A DNA stretch of 64,000 bases from Antarctobacter sediminis (GTDB lineage Bacteria; Pseudomonadota; Alphaproteobacteria; Rhodobacterales; Rhodobacteraceae): the NCBI RefSeq assembly GCF_019218285.1, contig NZ_JAHUZG010000005.1:1-64000 (forward strand), written 5' to 3'. Below the pieces are notes generated by a model. The model was not told the DNA's origin, ran no database searches, and saw nothing but the letters and a program-made list of their open reading frames with translations. Positions within the stretch are counted from its first letter, which is position 1, and every line of letters starts with the position of its first letter. Of the stretch, positions 33,731-41,954 are shown one piece after another. Position numbers and translations under genes: made by a program.

Positions 33731-33990
33731 CGGGGATCCTTTCCTTGGGCGATACCACGGGCGCACCCGTCACGCTGCAATGCAGCATGGCGCATCGATT
33801 CACCGCCCCATACCGCAATCACGGAAAAGATGCACGGTATTCTTGCGTATTCCGCTGCGCGGTGTTGCGGCGGCGAACAGAATATCCGCCAAAACTGCGG
33901 CGGGGGCTTTGCTCTCTTTCGCGCATCCGTCAAACTCGCGCCAAATCGAAAGGGGCAGCCTCACGGCGCCCGAAAAGACAGGACATGACC

Positions 33991-34872
33991 ATGACGGACA
34001 CGATGATCGCCGTGATCGGCGGATCGGGCATCTATGATATCGACGGGTTGCAGGAGGCCCGCTGGCAGGCGGTCGACAGCCCTTGGGGTACGCCGTCGGA
34101 CGAGATCCTGACCGGCACGCTGGACGGCATTCCGATGGCCTTTCTGCCCCGTCACGGCCGTGGCCACGTGCATTCCCCGACCGAGGTGCCCTATCGCGCC
34201 AATATCGACGCGCTAAAGCGTCTGGGCGTAACGGATGTGATCTCGGTTTCGGCCTGCGGGTCGTTCCGCGAGGAATATGCGCCGGGCGATTTCGTCGTCG
34301 TGGACCAGTTCATCGACCGCACTTTCGCGCGCGAGAAATCCTTTTTCGGCACCGGTTGCGTCGCGCATGTAAGCGTTGCCCATCCCACCTGCCCACGTCT
34401 GGGCGAGGCCTGTTTTTCGGCGGCCCGCGATGCCGGGATCACGGTCCACAGGGGCGGCACCTATCTTGCGATGGAGGGGCCGCAGTTCTCGACCATGGCG
34501 GAATCCAGGATGTACCGCGACAGCTGGGGCGCGGATGTGATCGGCATGACCAACATGCCAGAGGCAAAGCTCGCCCGCGAGGCCGAGCTTTGTTACGCCT
34601 CGATCGCCATGGTCACCGATTACGATAGCTGGCACCCCGATCACGGCGCGGTCGACATCACCGAGATCATCAAGACACTGACAGGAAATGCCGACAAGGG
34701 CCGCGAGATGGTACGCCGCCTGCCCGCGCTGCTGGGCGCGGACCGCGCGCCCTGCCCGCATGGCTGTGACCGCGCGCTGGAATATGCCCTTCTCACCGCC
34801 CCGGAAAAGCGCGACCCGGCGCTGCTGGCCAAACTGGACGCCGTCGCCGGGCGCATGTTGGGCGGGAACTGA
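33991..34872 (+). CDS. mtnP: S-methyl-5'-thioadenosine phosphorylase
   Basis: 293 residues of the PNP/MTAP phosphorylase family: IAVIGGSGIYDIDGL at the N-terminus, LPRHGRGHVHSPTEVPYRANI, and MEGPQFSTMAESRMYR with GMTNMPEAKLAREAELCYA. It cleaves methylthioadenosine, a by-product of polyamine and homoserine-lactone synthesis, to adenine and methylthioribose phosphate. The start at 33991 has AGGA seven bases upstream; an ATG six bases earlier has poor spacing. apt, 1.8 kb downstream on the same strand, can recycle the adenine product. Confidence 0.94.
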   Translation: MTDTMIAVIGGSGIYDIDGLQEARWQAVDSPWGTPSDEILTGTLDGIPMAFLPRHGRGHVHSPTEVPYRANIDALKRLGVTDVISVSACGSFREEYAPGDFVVVDQFIDRTFAREKSFFGTGCVAHVSVAHPTCPRLGEACFSAARDAGITVHRGGTYLAMEGPQFSTMAESRMYRDSWGADVIGMTNMPEAKLAREAELCYASIAMVTDYDSWHPDHGAVDITEIIKTLTGNADKGREMVRRLPALLGADRAPCPHGCDRALEYALLTAPEKRDPALLAKLDAVAGRMLGGN

Positions 34873-34885
34873 GGAACGAACAGCA

Positions 34886-35563
34886 ATGCCCCGCGCCGCG
34901 AGCCTTTTCCTTGCCTTGACCCTGCCCTGCGCCGCAGTCGCAGCGGTGGACTACGTGGAAACCACGGGGCCACTCAGCGACGAGGATTTCTACCGGCTCG
35001 TGGCCTGCGCTGCCCCTCCGGGCGATGCCTGCCGCAAGGACATCGTTCGCTGGCCAACCGACAAGCCCTTGCGCGTGCAGATCACGCAGGTGGATCGCGC
35101 CTTTCTTGGCGGGCGACAGAAACGGGCCCGGGCCGCGCTGGTCCGGGCCATCCAGTACATCAACCGGGCCGGTGCGGGGATCACCCTGCGACAGGTTTCA
35201 TCCGGGGACGAGGCAGACATCCGGATCCACCTGATCGACACCGATGGCACCGAACCGATCACGGGCACCGGGATCAAGGGCGTGGACGGAACAACCGTCA
35301 CCGGCGCCCGGGTCATCGTCTGGTCGCGCAGTGACACCCATGTGATCCAGCGCGCCCGCATCGTCTTTGGCACCCGCCTGCACATTCGCCACTACGAATC
35401 CGCGATGATCGAGGAATTGACCCAGGCGCTTGGCCTTCTGACGGACATCCGCAATCCCGACTACCTCGGCAAGTCGATCTTTTCGCAGGATGACAATCAA
35501 TCCAAGGATCTGGGCCCGCAAGACATCATGGCCCTGCGCCGCCATTATCCCCCAACGGACTAA
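34886..35563 (+). CDS. DUF2927 domain protein, secreted
   Basis: 225 residues with a signal peptide (MPRAASLFLALTLPCAAVAA). The DUF2927 region includes WPTDKPLRVQI, ITLRQVSSGDEADIRIHLI and MIEELTQALGLLTDIRNPDY. The last of these resembles the metzincin-like HExxx...D pattern of peptidases but lacks a clear HExxH, with EELTQALG in its place, so protease activity is uncertain. It starts 13 bp after mtnP and is followed by LysE. Function unknown. Confidence 0.87.
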   Translation: MPRAASLFLALTLPCAAVAAVDYVETTGPLSDEDFYRLVACAAPPGDACRKDIVRWPTDKPLRVQITQVDRAFLGGRQKRARAALVRAIQYINRAGAGITLRQVSSGDEADIRIHLIDTDGTEPITGTGIKGVDGTTVTGARVIVWSRSDTHVIQRARIVFGTRLHIRHYESAMIEELTQALGLLTDIRNPDYLGKSIFSQDDNQSKDLGPQDIMALRRHYPPTD

Positions 35564-35568
35564 TCACA

Positions 35569-36189
35569 ATGGATTTCCAGATCTGGCTTGCCTTCGTCGC
35601 AGCCTCCACCGCTCTCCTCATGATCCCCGGCCCCACGGTATTGCTGGTCTTGTCCTACGCGCTGAGCAAGGGGCGTTCGGTGGCGCTGGCCTCGGCTGCT
35701 GGCGTCGCCACCGGAGATTTCCTTGCCATGAGCCTGTCGCTGGCAGGGTTGGGCGCGCTGGTCGCCGCCTCGGCCATGCTGTTCACCCTGCTGAAATGGC
35801 TCGGCGCCGCCTACCTCGTCTGGCTGGGGCTCAAGCTGATCCGGTCAGCCCCGCAAGACGGGCTGCCCTTGCCCGCAGCCGAGGTAACCCCGCAGGGCGT
35901 CTTTGCCCACAACCTCGCGGTCACAGCGCTGAACCCGAAAAGCATCGCGTTCTTCATTGCCTTCGTCCCCCAGTTCGTGACCGCAGACGCACCACTGCTG
36001 CCGCAATTCGCGATCCTCGTCACCACTTTCGTCACGCTGGCGGCCCTGAATGCGCTGGCCTATGCCCTCGCCGCTGATCGCCTGCGCCGGATGATCTCTC
36101 GGCCCTCGGTGCTGGGCTGGCTGACGCGCGCTGGCGGTGCAACGCTCATCGCGATGGGCGCGCTGACCGCAACCCTGCGCCGCAGCTGA
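35569..36189 (+). CDS. LysE-family amino acid exporter
   Basis: 206 residues with about six membrane helices. The LysE/RhtB signature IPGPTVLLVLSYALSKGR is near residue 18, and NPKSIAFFIAFVPQFV is near residue 124. The family exports amino acids such as lysine, threonine or homoserine-lactone precursors; the substrate cannot be told. The ATG follows the DUF2927 stop by 5 bp, so it belongs to the mtnP operon. Confidence 0.92.
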   Translation: MDFQIWLAFVAASTALLMIPGPTVLLVLSYALSKGRSVALASAAGVATGDFLAMSLSLAGLGALVAASAMLFTLLKWLGAAYLVWLGLKLIRSAPQDGLPLPAAEVTPQGVFAHNLAVTALNPKSIAFFIAFVPQFVTADAPLLPQFAILVTTFVTLAALNALAYALAADRLRRMISRPSVLGWLTRAGGATLIAMGALTATLRRS

Positions 36190-36196
36190 CCCACAC

Positions 36197-36370
36197 CTAT
36201 TCCGCGTGTTTGGCCAGAAAATCGCGAATGAACAAACGAATTTCGCGCGACGCGGAACTATCCAGCTCCTTGCAGAGTTCAATAAAGGCATCGCGGTCGG
36301 CGCGATCCATGCGCAGCACCAGCTGTGCATCCTTGCCGCCGCCCTTCTTTTTCTTTTCGTCCTTGCCCAC
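36197..36370 (-). CDS. Small ribbon-helix-helix-like protein
   Basis: 57 residues starting at GTG 36370: a lysine-rich head (VGKDEKKKKGGGKDAQ), a strand LVLRMDRADRDAFIELC, then two helices (KELDSSASREIRLFIRDFLAKH). The strand-helix-helix pattern fits the Arc/CopG ribbon-helix-helix fold used by small autorepressors and antitoxins. It converges with lysE and is divergent from a 37-codon ORF across an AT-rich region containing a perfect 12-bp palindrome. No ATG is available in frame. Confidence 0.65.
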   Translation of the reverse strand: MGKDEKKKKGGGKDAQLVLRMDRADRDAFIELCKELDSSASREIRLFIRDFLAKHAE

Positions 36371-36404
36371 GACGTCGCTTGATCCTTGATTTTTCCGCTA
36401 TACG

Positions 36405-36416
36405 TTGTATATACAA
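36405..36416. promoter_or_regulatory. 12-bp palindrome in the divergent promoter region of the RHH gene
   Basis: ttgtatatacaa is a perfect palindrome in an AT-rich stretch, 34 bp upstream of the RHH-protein start and 35 bp upstream of the ATG of the small ORF. Ribbon-helix-helix proteins often bind such sites in their own promoters, so it is a candidate autoregulatory operator. Confidence 0.4.
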
Positions 36417-36451
36417 AATACAGCATAACCTGGTAACGAAAGGTATAGGTC

Positions 36452-36565
36452 ATGACCCTGAACAATGCCAAGACCGTGTTCCTGCGGGAACGGCTCGACT
36501 GGAACCGCCCGCATCTCAACTGGGTCCAGAACATCTACTATTCGGCCCGGCGCCGCCTGTCCTGA
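36452..36565 (+). CDS. Hypothetical 37-residue microprotein
   Basis: MTLNNAKTVFLRERLDWNRP, continuing to HLNWVQNIYYSARRRLS and TGA. It is rich in aromatic and basic residues and has no known family. Support comes from the AAAGG 9-10 bases upstream, its place directly after the AT-rich divergent promoter, and codon use like that of neighbouring genes. It could be a toxin-like or regulatory peptide paired with the ribbon-helix-helix protein, but this is inference only. Confidence 0.4.
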   Translation: MTLNNAKTVFLRERLDWNRPHLNWVQNIYYSARRRLS

Positions 36566-36657
36566 CAACCCGCCCGCCGACACCGCAGGGTCAAGCCTTG
36601 CATTCTGCGCCGCTCCCGCGATAACCGCTGGGGCGGCGTTGTCGTTCAGGAGGCCCC

Positions 36658-37197
36658 ATGCCGCGCAAGACCGAAATCAAGGACTACATCCGGACCATCG
36701 TCGATTTCCCCCACGAGGGGATCATGTTCCGCGACGTGACCACCCTGTTCGCCGACCCGCGCGGGTTCAGAATGGCGATCGACCAGCTGCTGCATCCTTA
36801 CGCCGGGGTGCGTTTCGACAAGGTCGTCGGCCTCGAAGCGCGCGGCTTCATCCTCGGCGGCGCCGTCGCACACCAACTCTCCGCAGGCTTTGTCCCGATC
36901 CGCAAGAAAGGCAAACTGCCCGGCGCGGTCATCTCCGAAGACTACCAGCTCGAATATGGCGAAGCTGTGGTCGAAATCCACGACGACGCGATCCAGAAGG
37001 GCGAAAAGGTCCTCTTGGTCGACGATCTTCTTGCAACCGGCGGCACGGCCGAGGCCGGGATCAAACTGGTGGAACGGCTCGGCGGCGAACTCATCGGCTG
37101 CGCTTTCGTGATCGACCTGCCCGAACTGGGCGGCCGAAAACGGCTCGAAGCGCTCGGCATGGATGTTCACGCCCTCTGCGCATTCGAAGGGCTTTGA
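36658..37197 (+). CDS. apt: Adenine phosphoribosyltransferase
   Basis: 179 residues. The PRPP-binding loop [14 protein letters not shown] surrounds Asp122-Asp123. The N-terminal [18 protein letters not shown] and [16 protein letters not shown] are typical APRT segments. It converts adenine and PRPP to AMP, salvaging adenine including that released by MtnP upstream. GGAGG precedes the ATG. An extragenic repeat begins 4 bp after the stop. Confidence 0.96.
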   Translation: MPRKTEIKDYIRTIVDFPHEGIMFRDVTTLFADPRGFRMAIDQLLHPYAGVRFDKVVGLEARGFILGGAVAHQLSAGFVPIRKKGKLPGAVISEDYQLEYGEAVVEIHDDAIQKGEKVLLVDDLLATGGTAEAGIKLVERLGGELIGCAFVIDLPELGGRKRLEALGMDVHALCAFEGL

Positions 37198-37200
37198 CGC

Positions 37201-37263
37201 CCCGCTTCTTCTTGGCTGCAATACTCCGGGGGAGCGCCGCAGGCGCGCGGGGGCAGCGCCCCC
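37201..37263. repeat. Extragenic GC-rich repeat, copy 2
   Basis: CCCGCTTCTTCTTGGC, then AATACTCCGGGGGAG, a GCGCCGCAGGCGCGC inner hairpin and finally GGGGGC-AGC-GCCCCC, the same layout as copy 1 at 7371. It sits between convergent apt and phaZ and may terminate both. Confidence 0.7.
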
Positions 37264-37351
37264 TGCCGGAGGACGGCGCAAAGCGCCAGTCCGACAAAAA
37301 AAGCGCGCGCCCGAAGGCGCGCACATCTGGATCAGCCCGGAACGCCCAAAC

Positions 37352-38632
37352 TCACCGGTGATCTGCCAGTTTGACCGGCACCGCGGCCGGAGATTTCGGC
37401 AGATCCGAGTTGGCGTCAATGAAATCCAGCACCAGCGGGCGGATGTTGTTGCGCCAGCTTTTCCCGGCAAAGATGCCATAATGTCCGGCACCCGGCTCCA
37501 GATGGCTGGCCTTCTTCTCGTCCGGCAGACCGGTGCACAGATCCAATGCCGCGATGCACTGACCGGGGGCCGAAATGTCGTCCTTCGATCCTTCGACAGT
37601 CTTGACGGCAACCTTGGTGATCGCGCCCATGTCCACCTTGTGACCGGCGACGACAAACTCGTTCTTGGCGATTTCACGGTTCTTGAAGATCCGCTCGACC
37701 GTGGAAAGATAGAATTCCGCCGGCATGTCCATGACCGCAAGATATTCGTCGTAGAACCGGTTGTGTGCATCGTGATCCGACGCCTCGCCGCGGGCGACAC
37801 GAATGATCTGGTCACGGAAGGCCGCCGAATGGCGGTCAGCGTTCATGGACATAAAAGAGGCCAGTTGCAGCAGGCCCGGATAGACCATCCGCCCGACGCC
37901 CTTGTACTTGAAACCGACGCGCTGGATCATCGTCTCTTCCAGCTGCCCCATGGTCACGCGGCGGCCAAAATCGGTCACATCGGTTGGGGTTGCATCCGGG
38001 TCGATCGGACCGCCGATCAGGGTCAGGGTGCGCGGCTGCGCATCCGGGTCAAGTTCCGCCAGATAGGCCGTGGCCGCAAGCGTCAGAGGTGCCGGCTGGC
38101 AGACGGCGATCACATGGGTATCCGGCCCGAGATGCCGCATGAAATCCATGAGATAGAGCGTGTAATCCTCGATATCGAACTTGCCGGCCGAAACCGGAAT
38201 GTCGCGCGCGTTGTGCCAATCGGTGACATAGACTTCGCAATTCACGATCAGAGACTTGACCGTCGAGCGCAGCAGCGTGGCATAATGGCCCGACATGGGC
38301 GCGACCAGCAGGATCTTGCGCGGCTGTTCCTCGCGTCCGGAGACGTTGAAATGAACCAGGTTGCCAAAGGGCTTTTCCACCACCGTCGCAATGTCCACGA
38401 GATGGTCCTTGCCATCCTCGCAGGTAAAGGTGCGGATGCCCCAGTCCGGTTTGACCACCATCCGTTCAAAAGTACGTTCCGTCACCGCGCCCCAGGCCGC
38501 CATCCATTCCAGCCCCGGGTTCGGAAAAGCCGAGAAGGCCGGGTAAGATGCCAGGGTTCGCGCCGTCGCACCGAGCCACGCATTGGTGTTCCGAATGCTT
38601 TCCATCAGATCATAGGTCGCCATGTAGCGCAC
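37352..38632 (-). CDS. phaZ: Intracellular polyhydroxyalkanoate depolymerase
   Basis: About 426 residues of the alphaproteobacterial i-PHA depolymerase family. The nucleophile is Cys178 in AVCQPAPL, the family's lipase-box-like motif; catalytic Asp and His lie in the C-terminal half (HLEPGAGHYGIF). It mobilises stored polyhydroxybutyrate. I prefer GTG 38632 because AAAGGAG is exactly eight bases upstream; ATG 38623 is the alternative (MATYDLMESIRNTN). It is divergent from phaC across 137 bp. Confidence 0.93.
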   Translation of the reverse strand: MRYMATYDLMESIRNTNAWLGATARTLASYPAFSAFPNPGLEWMAAWGAVTERTFERMVVKPDWGIRTFTCEDGKDHLVDIATVVEKPFGNLVHFNVSGREEQPRKILLVAPMSGHYATLLRSTVKSLIVNCEVYVTDWHNARDIPVSAGKFDIEDYTLYLMDFMRHLGPDTHVIAVCQPAPLTLAATAYLAELDPDAQPRTLTLIGGPIDPDATPTDVTDFGRRVTMGQLEETMIQRVGFKYKGVGRMVYPGLLQLASFMSMNADRHSAAFRDQIIRVARGEASDHDAHNRFYDEYLAVMDMPAEFYLSTVERIFKNREIAKNEFVVAGHKVDMGAITKVAVKTVEGSKDDISAPGQCIAALDLCTGLPDEKKASHLEPGAGHYGIFAGKSWRNNIRPLVLDFIDANSDLPKSPAAVPVKLADHR

Positions 38633-38769
38633 GACAGCCACTCCTTTTCGTTTCGCGGGGACTGCGCCATGCCGCGCACCCGACCAAGCCCGAGCCAATT
38701 CGTCGCTTTGCCCCCCGAAACCCACGACGGTAATTCTGCACCTGCGAAGGATAGGGGGATTTAATTCCG

Positions 38770-40572
38770 ATGACAACAAACGAGGTTGCCGCAGGTGAAA
38801 GCCGCGCGCGGTTGGAGGAGAACCTTGAGCGCGTCGAAGAACTCAGCAAACGGCTCGTCTCGGCCCTTACCCGCCGCCATCCGACCCCGCCCGCGCTGAA
38901 CGGCCCGGACCATGCGCTTTATGCCAAGGCCGCGCAGGCCTATCTTCAGGAATGGATGACCAATCCCGCGAAACTGATCGAACAACAGGTCAGCTTCTGG
39001 GGCAAGACCGTCACAACATTCGTCGAAGCTCAGCAACAACTGGCGCGGGGAAAGTTGCAGGCACCGGAAAACCCCGGCCCCAGCGACAAGCGTTTCCAGA
39101 ACCCTCTGTGGGACAGCCACCCCTATTTCAACTACGTCAAACAGCAGTACCTCATAAATGCGGATGCGATCCGCAACGCCGTCGAGTCGATCGAAGACAT
39201 GGACGAGACGGAAAAGCGCCGCCTGCGGTATTTCAGCCAGCAGATCGTGGACATGTTCGCGCCGACCAATTTTCTGGCCACCAACCCCGATGCCCTGATG
39301 AAAGCGGTCGAAACCGAGGGCGAGAGCCTGGTGCGCGGGCTGGAAAACCTGGTCAAGGATCTGGAGGCCAACAACGGCGAACTGGTCGTCCGGCTTGCCG
39401 ATGACACGGCCTTTGAAATCGGTGAGAACATCGCGACCGCGCAAGGCGAGGTCATCTATCGCAACCGGATGATGGAGATCATCCAGTACAGCCCCACCAC
39501 CGACCAGGTCTACGAAACGCCGATTGTCCTGTTCCCGCCGTGGATCAACAAGTTCTACATCCTCGATCTGAAACCTCAGAACAGCCTGATCCGCTGGGTC
39601 GTCGACCAAGGCTATACGCTGTTTGTCGTCAGCTGGATCAACCCGGATGGCAAGTATCGCGATGTGGGACTCGAGGAATATGTCGACGAAGGGTTCCTCA
39701 AGGCCATCGAGGTCGCCAAGGAGATCTGCCAGACGGACAAGGTGAACGCGGTCGGCTATTGCATCGCGGGCACAACTCTTAGCCTGACATTGTCCTTGAT
39801 GAAGAAACGCGGCGACAAATCGGTGAAGTCCGCCACCTTTTTTACCGCGCTGACAGATTTCAGCGATCAGGGCGAATTCACTCCGTTCCTACAAGAAGAT
39901 TTCGCCGACGGGATCGAACAGGAGATCAATCAGGAAGGCATCCTGCCCTCCTTCATCATGGCGCGCACCTTTTCCTTCCTGCGCTCGAACGACCTGATCT
40001 ACGGCCCGGCGATCCGGTCCTACATGATGGGCGAAACGCCCCCGGCCTTTGACCTGCTCTACTGGAACGGCGACGGTGCGAACCTGCCCGGACGGATGTT
40101 CAGCCAGTACCTGCGCGGGTTGTGCCAACGGAATGAATTTGCCGAAGGCACATTTGAGCTGTTCGGCGAAACGCTCAGCGTCAAGGACGTGGATGTGCCG
40201 CTGATGTCCATCGCGGCCGAAACCGACCACATCGCCGCGGCGCGGGATGTCTTTCGGGGCGTGCAGATGATGGGGTCGCGCTCCAAGCAGTTCGTGCTTG
40301 GCCAGTCCGGCCATATCGCCGGCATCGTGAACCCGCCGTCCAAGGTGAAATACGGCCACTACGTCAACGACGATCTCAAGCTGGATTTCGACGCGTGGAA
40401 AGAGGCCGCAGATTACCGCGAAGGGTCATGGTGGCCGCATTGGGAAGCTTGGCTGAAAAAGCGGTCCGGCAAGAAAGTTGCCGCAAGGGCACCCGGTGAT
40501 TCGGCCTATGAATCACTGGCCCCCGCGCCCGGAACCTATGTGAAGCTGAAGGCAGCTCAACAAAACCAGTGA
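38770..40572 (+). CDS. phaC: Class I poly(3-hydroxyalkanoate) synthase
   Basis: 600 residues, class I type. The catalytic triad is Cys331 in GYCIAGT (lipase-box-like), Asp486 in ETDHIAA and His515 in GQSGHIAG. It polymerises (R)-3-hydroxybutyryl-CoA into storage granules with phasins at the surface. The N-terminal region is helical and acidic, as usual. The first phasin gene follows about 120 bp downstream with its own promoter and operator. Confidence 0.96.
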   Translation: MTTNEVAAGESRARLEENLERVEELSKRLVSALTRRHPTPPALNGPDHALYAKAAQAYLQEWMTNPAKLIEQQVSFWGKTVTTFVEAQQQLARGKLQAPENPGPSDKRFQNPLWDSHPYFNYVKQQYLINADAIRNAVESIEDMDETEKRRLRYFSQQIVDMFAPTNFLATNPDALMKAVETEGESLVRGLENLVKDLEANNGELVVRLADDTAFEIGENIATAQGEVIYRNRMMEIIQYSPTTDQVYETPIVLFPPWINKFYILDLKPQNSLIRWVVDQGYTLFVVSWINPDGKYRDVGLEEYVDEGFLKAIEVAKEICQTDKVNAVGYCIAGTTLSLTLSLMKKRGDKSVKSATFFTALTDFSDQGEFTPFLQEDFADGIEQEINQEGILPSFIMARTFSFLRSNDLIYGPAIRSYMMGETPPAFDLLYWNGDGANLPGRMFSQYLRGLCQRNEFAEGTFELFGETLSVKDVDVPLMSIAAETDHIAAARDVFRGVQMMGSRSKQFVLGQSGHIAGIVNPPSKVKYGHYVNDDLKLDFDAWKEAADYREGSWWPHWEAWLKKRSGKKVAARAPGDSAYESLAPAPGTYVKLKAAQQNQ

Positions 40573-40606
40573 CTTGGCCACACATGCTGCGGCGCAGAAA
40601 TTTTCC

Positions 40607-40637
40607 TTGAAATGCCGCGTCGCAGCATGCATATTCT
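40607..40637 (+). promoter_or_regulatory. Promoter and PhaR-like operator of phasin gene 1
   Basis: TTGAAA (40607-40612) is a possible -35 and TATTCT (40632-40637) a possible -10. Between them is an imperfect 17-bp palindrome atgccgcgtcgcagcat (40612-40628) of the TGC-rich PhaR type, so a bound repressor would block polymerase. A second partial box lies at 40585-40598. Confidence 0.55.
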
Positions 40638-40692
40638 AGGCAGCTGCTGGAACGGGGCGGGCCCGACGCAGCAACACACAAGGATTACTGAA

Positions 40693-41142
40693 ATGGCACA
40701 GACCCAGGATTTCACCGCGATGATGAAAGACATGATGGGCGCATTCCCGGTCGACACCAAGGCCATGGAAGACGCGTTCAAGACCACCGCGACCATGAAC
40801 GAAAAGCTGTCGGCCGTTGCGCTGGAAGCTGCCGACAAGTCGATCGAACTGTCGACCTCCTGGACCAAGGACACTCTGGCCAAGCTGGCCGACATGTCGA
40901 AAGCAAAGGCAGAGCCGGCTGACTACGCCAAGGCGATGACCGACTTCGCTTCGGCACAGGCAGAAGTTGCCGCCGAGAACATGGCCGCCTTCGCCGAGAT
41001 CGCCAAGAAGGTCCAGATGGACACCGTCGAACTGCTGATGGCTGCTGGCAAGGACTTCTCCGAAGATGCCACCGCCGCCATGAAAAAGGCAACTGACGAG
41101 ATGACCGCGACCGCCAAGAAGGCAACCGCCGCGGCCAAGTAA
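40693..41142 (+). CDS. phaP: Phasin family protein, copy 1
   Basis: 149 residues, alanine/lysine-rich and all helical: AQTQDFTAMMKDMMGAFPVD at the N-terminus and VQMDTVELLMAAGKDFSEDATAAMKKATDEMTATAKKATAAAK at the end, ending in an AK repeat. Phasins coat polyhydroxybutyrate granules and control their size. It is directly downstream of phaC. The adjacent copy 2 is about 80 percent identical by eye. The ATG at 40693 follows AAGGATTACTGAA. Confidence 0.92.
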   Translation: MAQTQDFTAMMKDMMGAFPVDTKAMEDAFKTTATMNEKLSAVALEAADKSIELSTSWTKDTLAKLADMSKAKAEPADYAKAMTDFASAQAEVAAENMAAFAEIAKKVQMDTVELLMAAGKDFSEDATAAMKKATDEMTATAKKATAAAK

Positions 41143-41200
41143 TTCGGTTTCGACCGAAACGGGATTTGCGCCCTCTCCTCCCATTTTGGCGCAATGACCT

Positions 41201-41231
41201 GGGGCAGGATCTTCGGATCCTGCCCCTTTTT
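41201..41231 (+). terminator. Terminator of phasin gene 1
   Basis: GGGGCAGGATC (41201-41211) pairs with GATCCTGCCCC (41216-41226) around a 4-base loop, followed by TTTTT. Confidence 0.9.
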
Positions 41232-41310
41232 CTTTGCCTGCTGACAGGCCAATGCCTTGTCGTTTTAGCCTGCCACAGAAATTTTTTGCCGCAGCGCAGA
41301 AAAAATGTCT

Positions 41311-41339
41311 TGAAATGCTGCGCCGCAGCATACATCTTG
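41311..41339 (+). promoter_or_regulatory. Promoter and PhaR-like operator of phasin gene 2
   Basis: TTGAAA (41311-41316) is followed by atgctgcgccgcagcat (41315-41331), a palindrome with perfect 8-bp arms around one central base, and an AT-richer stretch where the -10 would be. The match to TGC-N-GCA PhaR sites is better than in copy 1. Confidence 0.58.
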
Positions 41340-41397
41340 AAGATCAGTTGACGAGGCCGGGCTTATCCCGGCGCACACCCAACAAAGGATTACGAAA

Positions 41398-41865
41398 ATG
41401 GCACAGACCCAAGACTTCACCGCGATGCTGAAAGACATGATGGGCGCATTCCCCGTGGACACCAAAGCCATGGACGACGCCTTCAAGACCACCGCAACCC
41501 TGAGCGAAAAGCTTTCCGGCGTTGCGCTGGACGCTGCCAAGAAATCGACCGAGCTGTCGGCCTCCTGGACCAAGGACACCCTGTCCAAGCTGACCGACAT
41601 GTCGAAGGCAAAGGCAGAACCGGCCGACTACGCCAAGGCGATGACCGAGTTCGCATCGGCTCAGGCCGAGATTGCAGCGCAGAACACCGCAGCTTTCGCC
41701 GAGATCGCCAAAAAGGTTCAGATGGATACCGTTGAACTGCTGATGGCCGCTGGCAAGGATTACTCCCAAGACGCCACCGCAGCCGTCAAGAAGGCGACCA
41801 ATGACCTGACCGCGACCGCTCAGAAGGCAGCGGCTCCGGCGCGCAAGGCACCCGCCGCGAAATAA
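41398..41865 (+). CDS. phaP: Phasin family protein, copy 2
   Basis: 155 residues, closely similar to copy 1: AQTQDFTAMLKDMMGAFPVD, KAKAEPADYAKAMTEFASAQAEIAAQN, VQMDTVELLMAAGKDYSQDA. The C-terminus is extended (QKAAAPARKAPAAK). It is a granule-coating protein. The divergence between the copies is spread across the gene, so the duplication is not recent, and both reading frames are intact, suggesting both are used. Confidence 0.92.
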   Translation: MAQTQDFTAMLKDMMGAFPVDTKAMDDAFKTTATLSEKLSGVALDAAKKSTELSASWTKDTLSKLTDMSKAKAEPADYAKAMTEFASAQAEIAAQNTAAFAEIAKKVQMDTVELLMAAGKDYSQDATAAVKKATNDLTATAQKAAAPARKAPAAK

Positions 41866-41923
41866 TCCGGGTGTTCCCGGACGGGTTTTGCGCCCTCTCC
41901 TCCCAATCAGGCGCAACACTCAG

Positions 41924-41952
41924 GGGCAGGATCTTTGGATCCTGCCCTTTTT
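41924..41952. terminator. Terminator of phasin gene 2
   Basis: GGGCAGGATC (41924-41933) pairs with GATCCTGCCC (41938-41947) and is followed by TTTTT. It nearly touches the stop of the convergent gene at 41955 and may serve both directions, though the minus side lacks a U-run. Confidence 0.88.
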
Positions 41953-41954
41953 CT

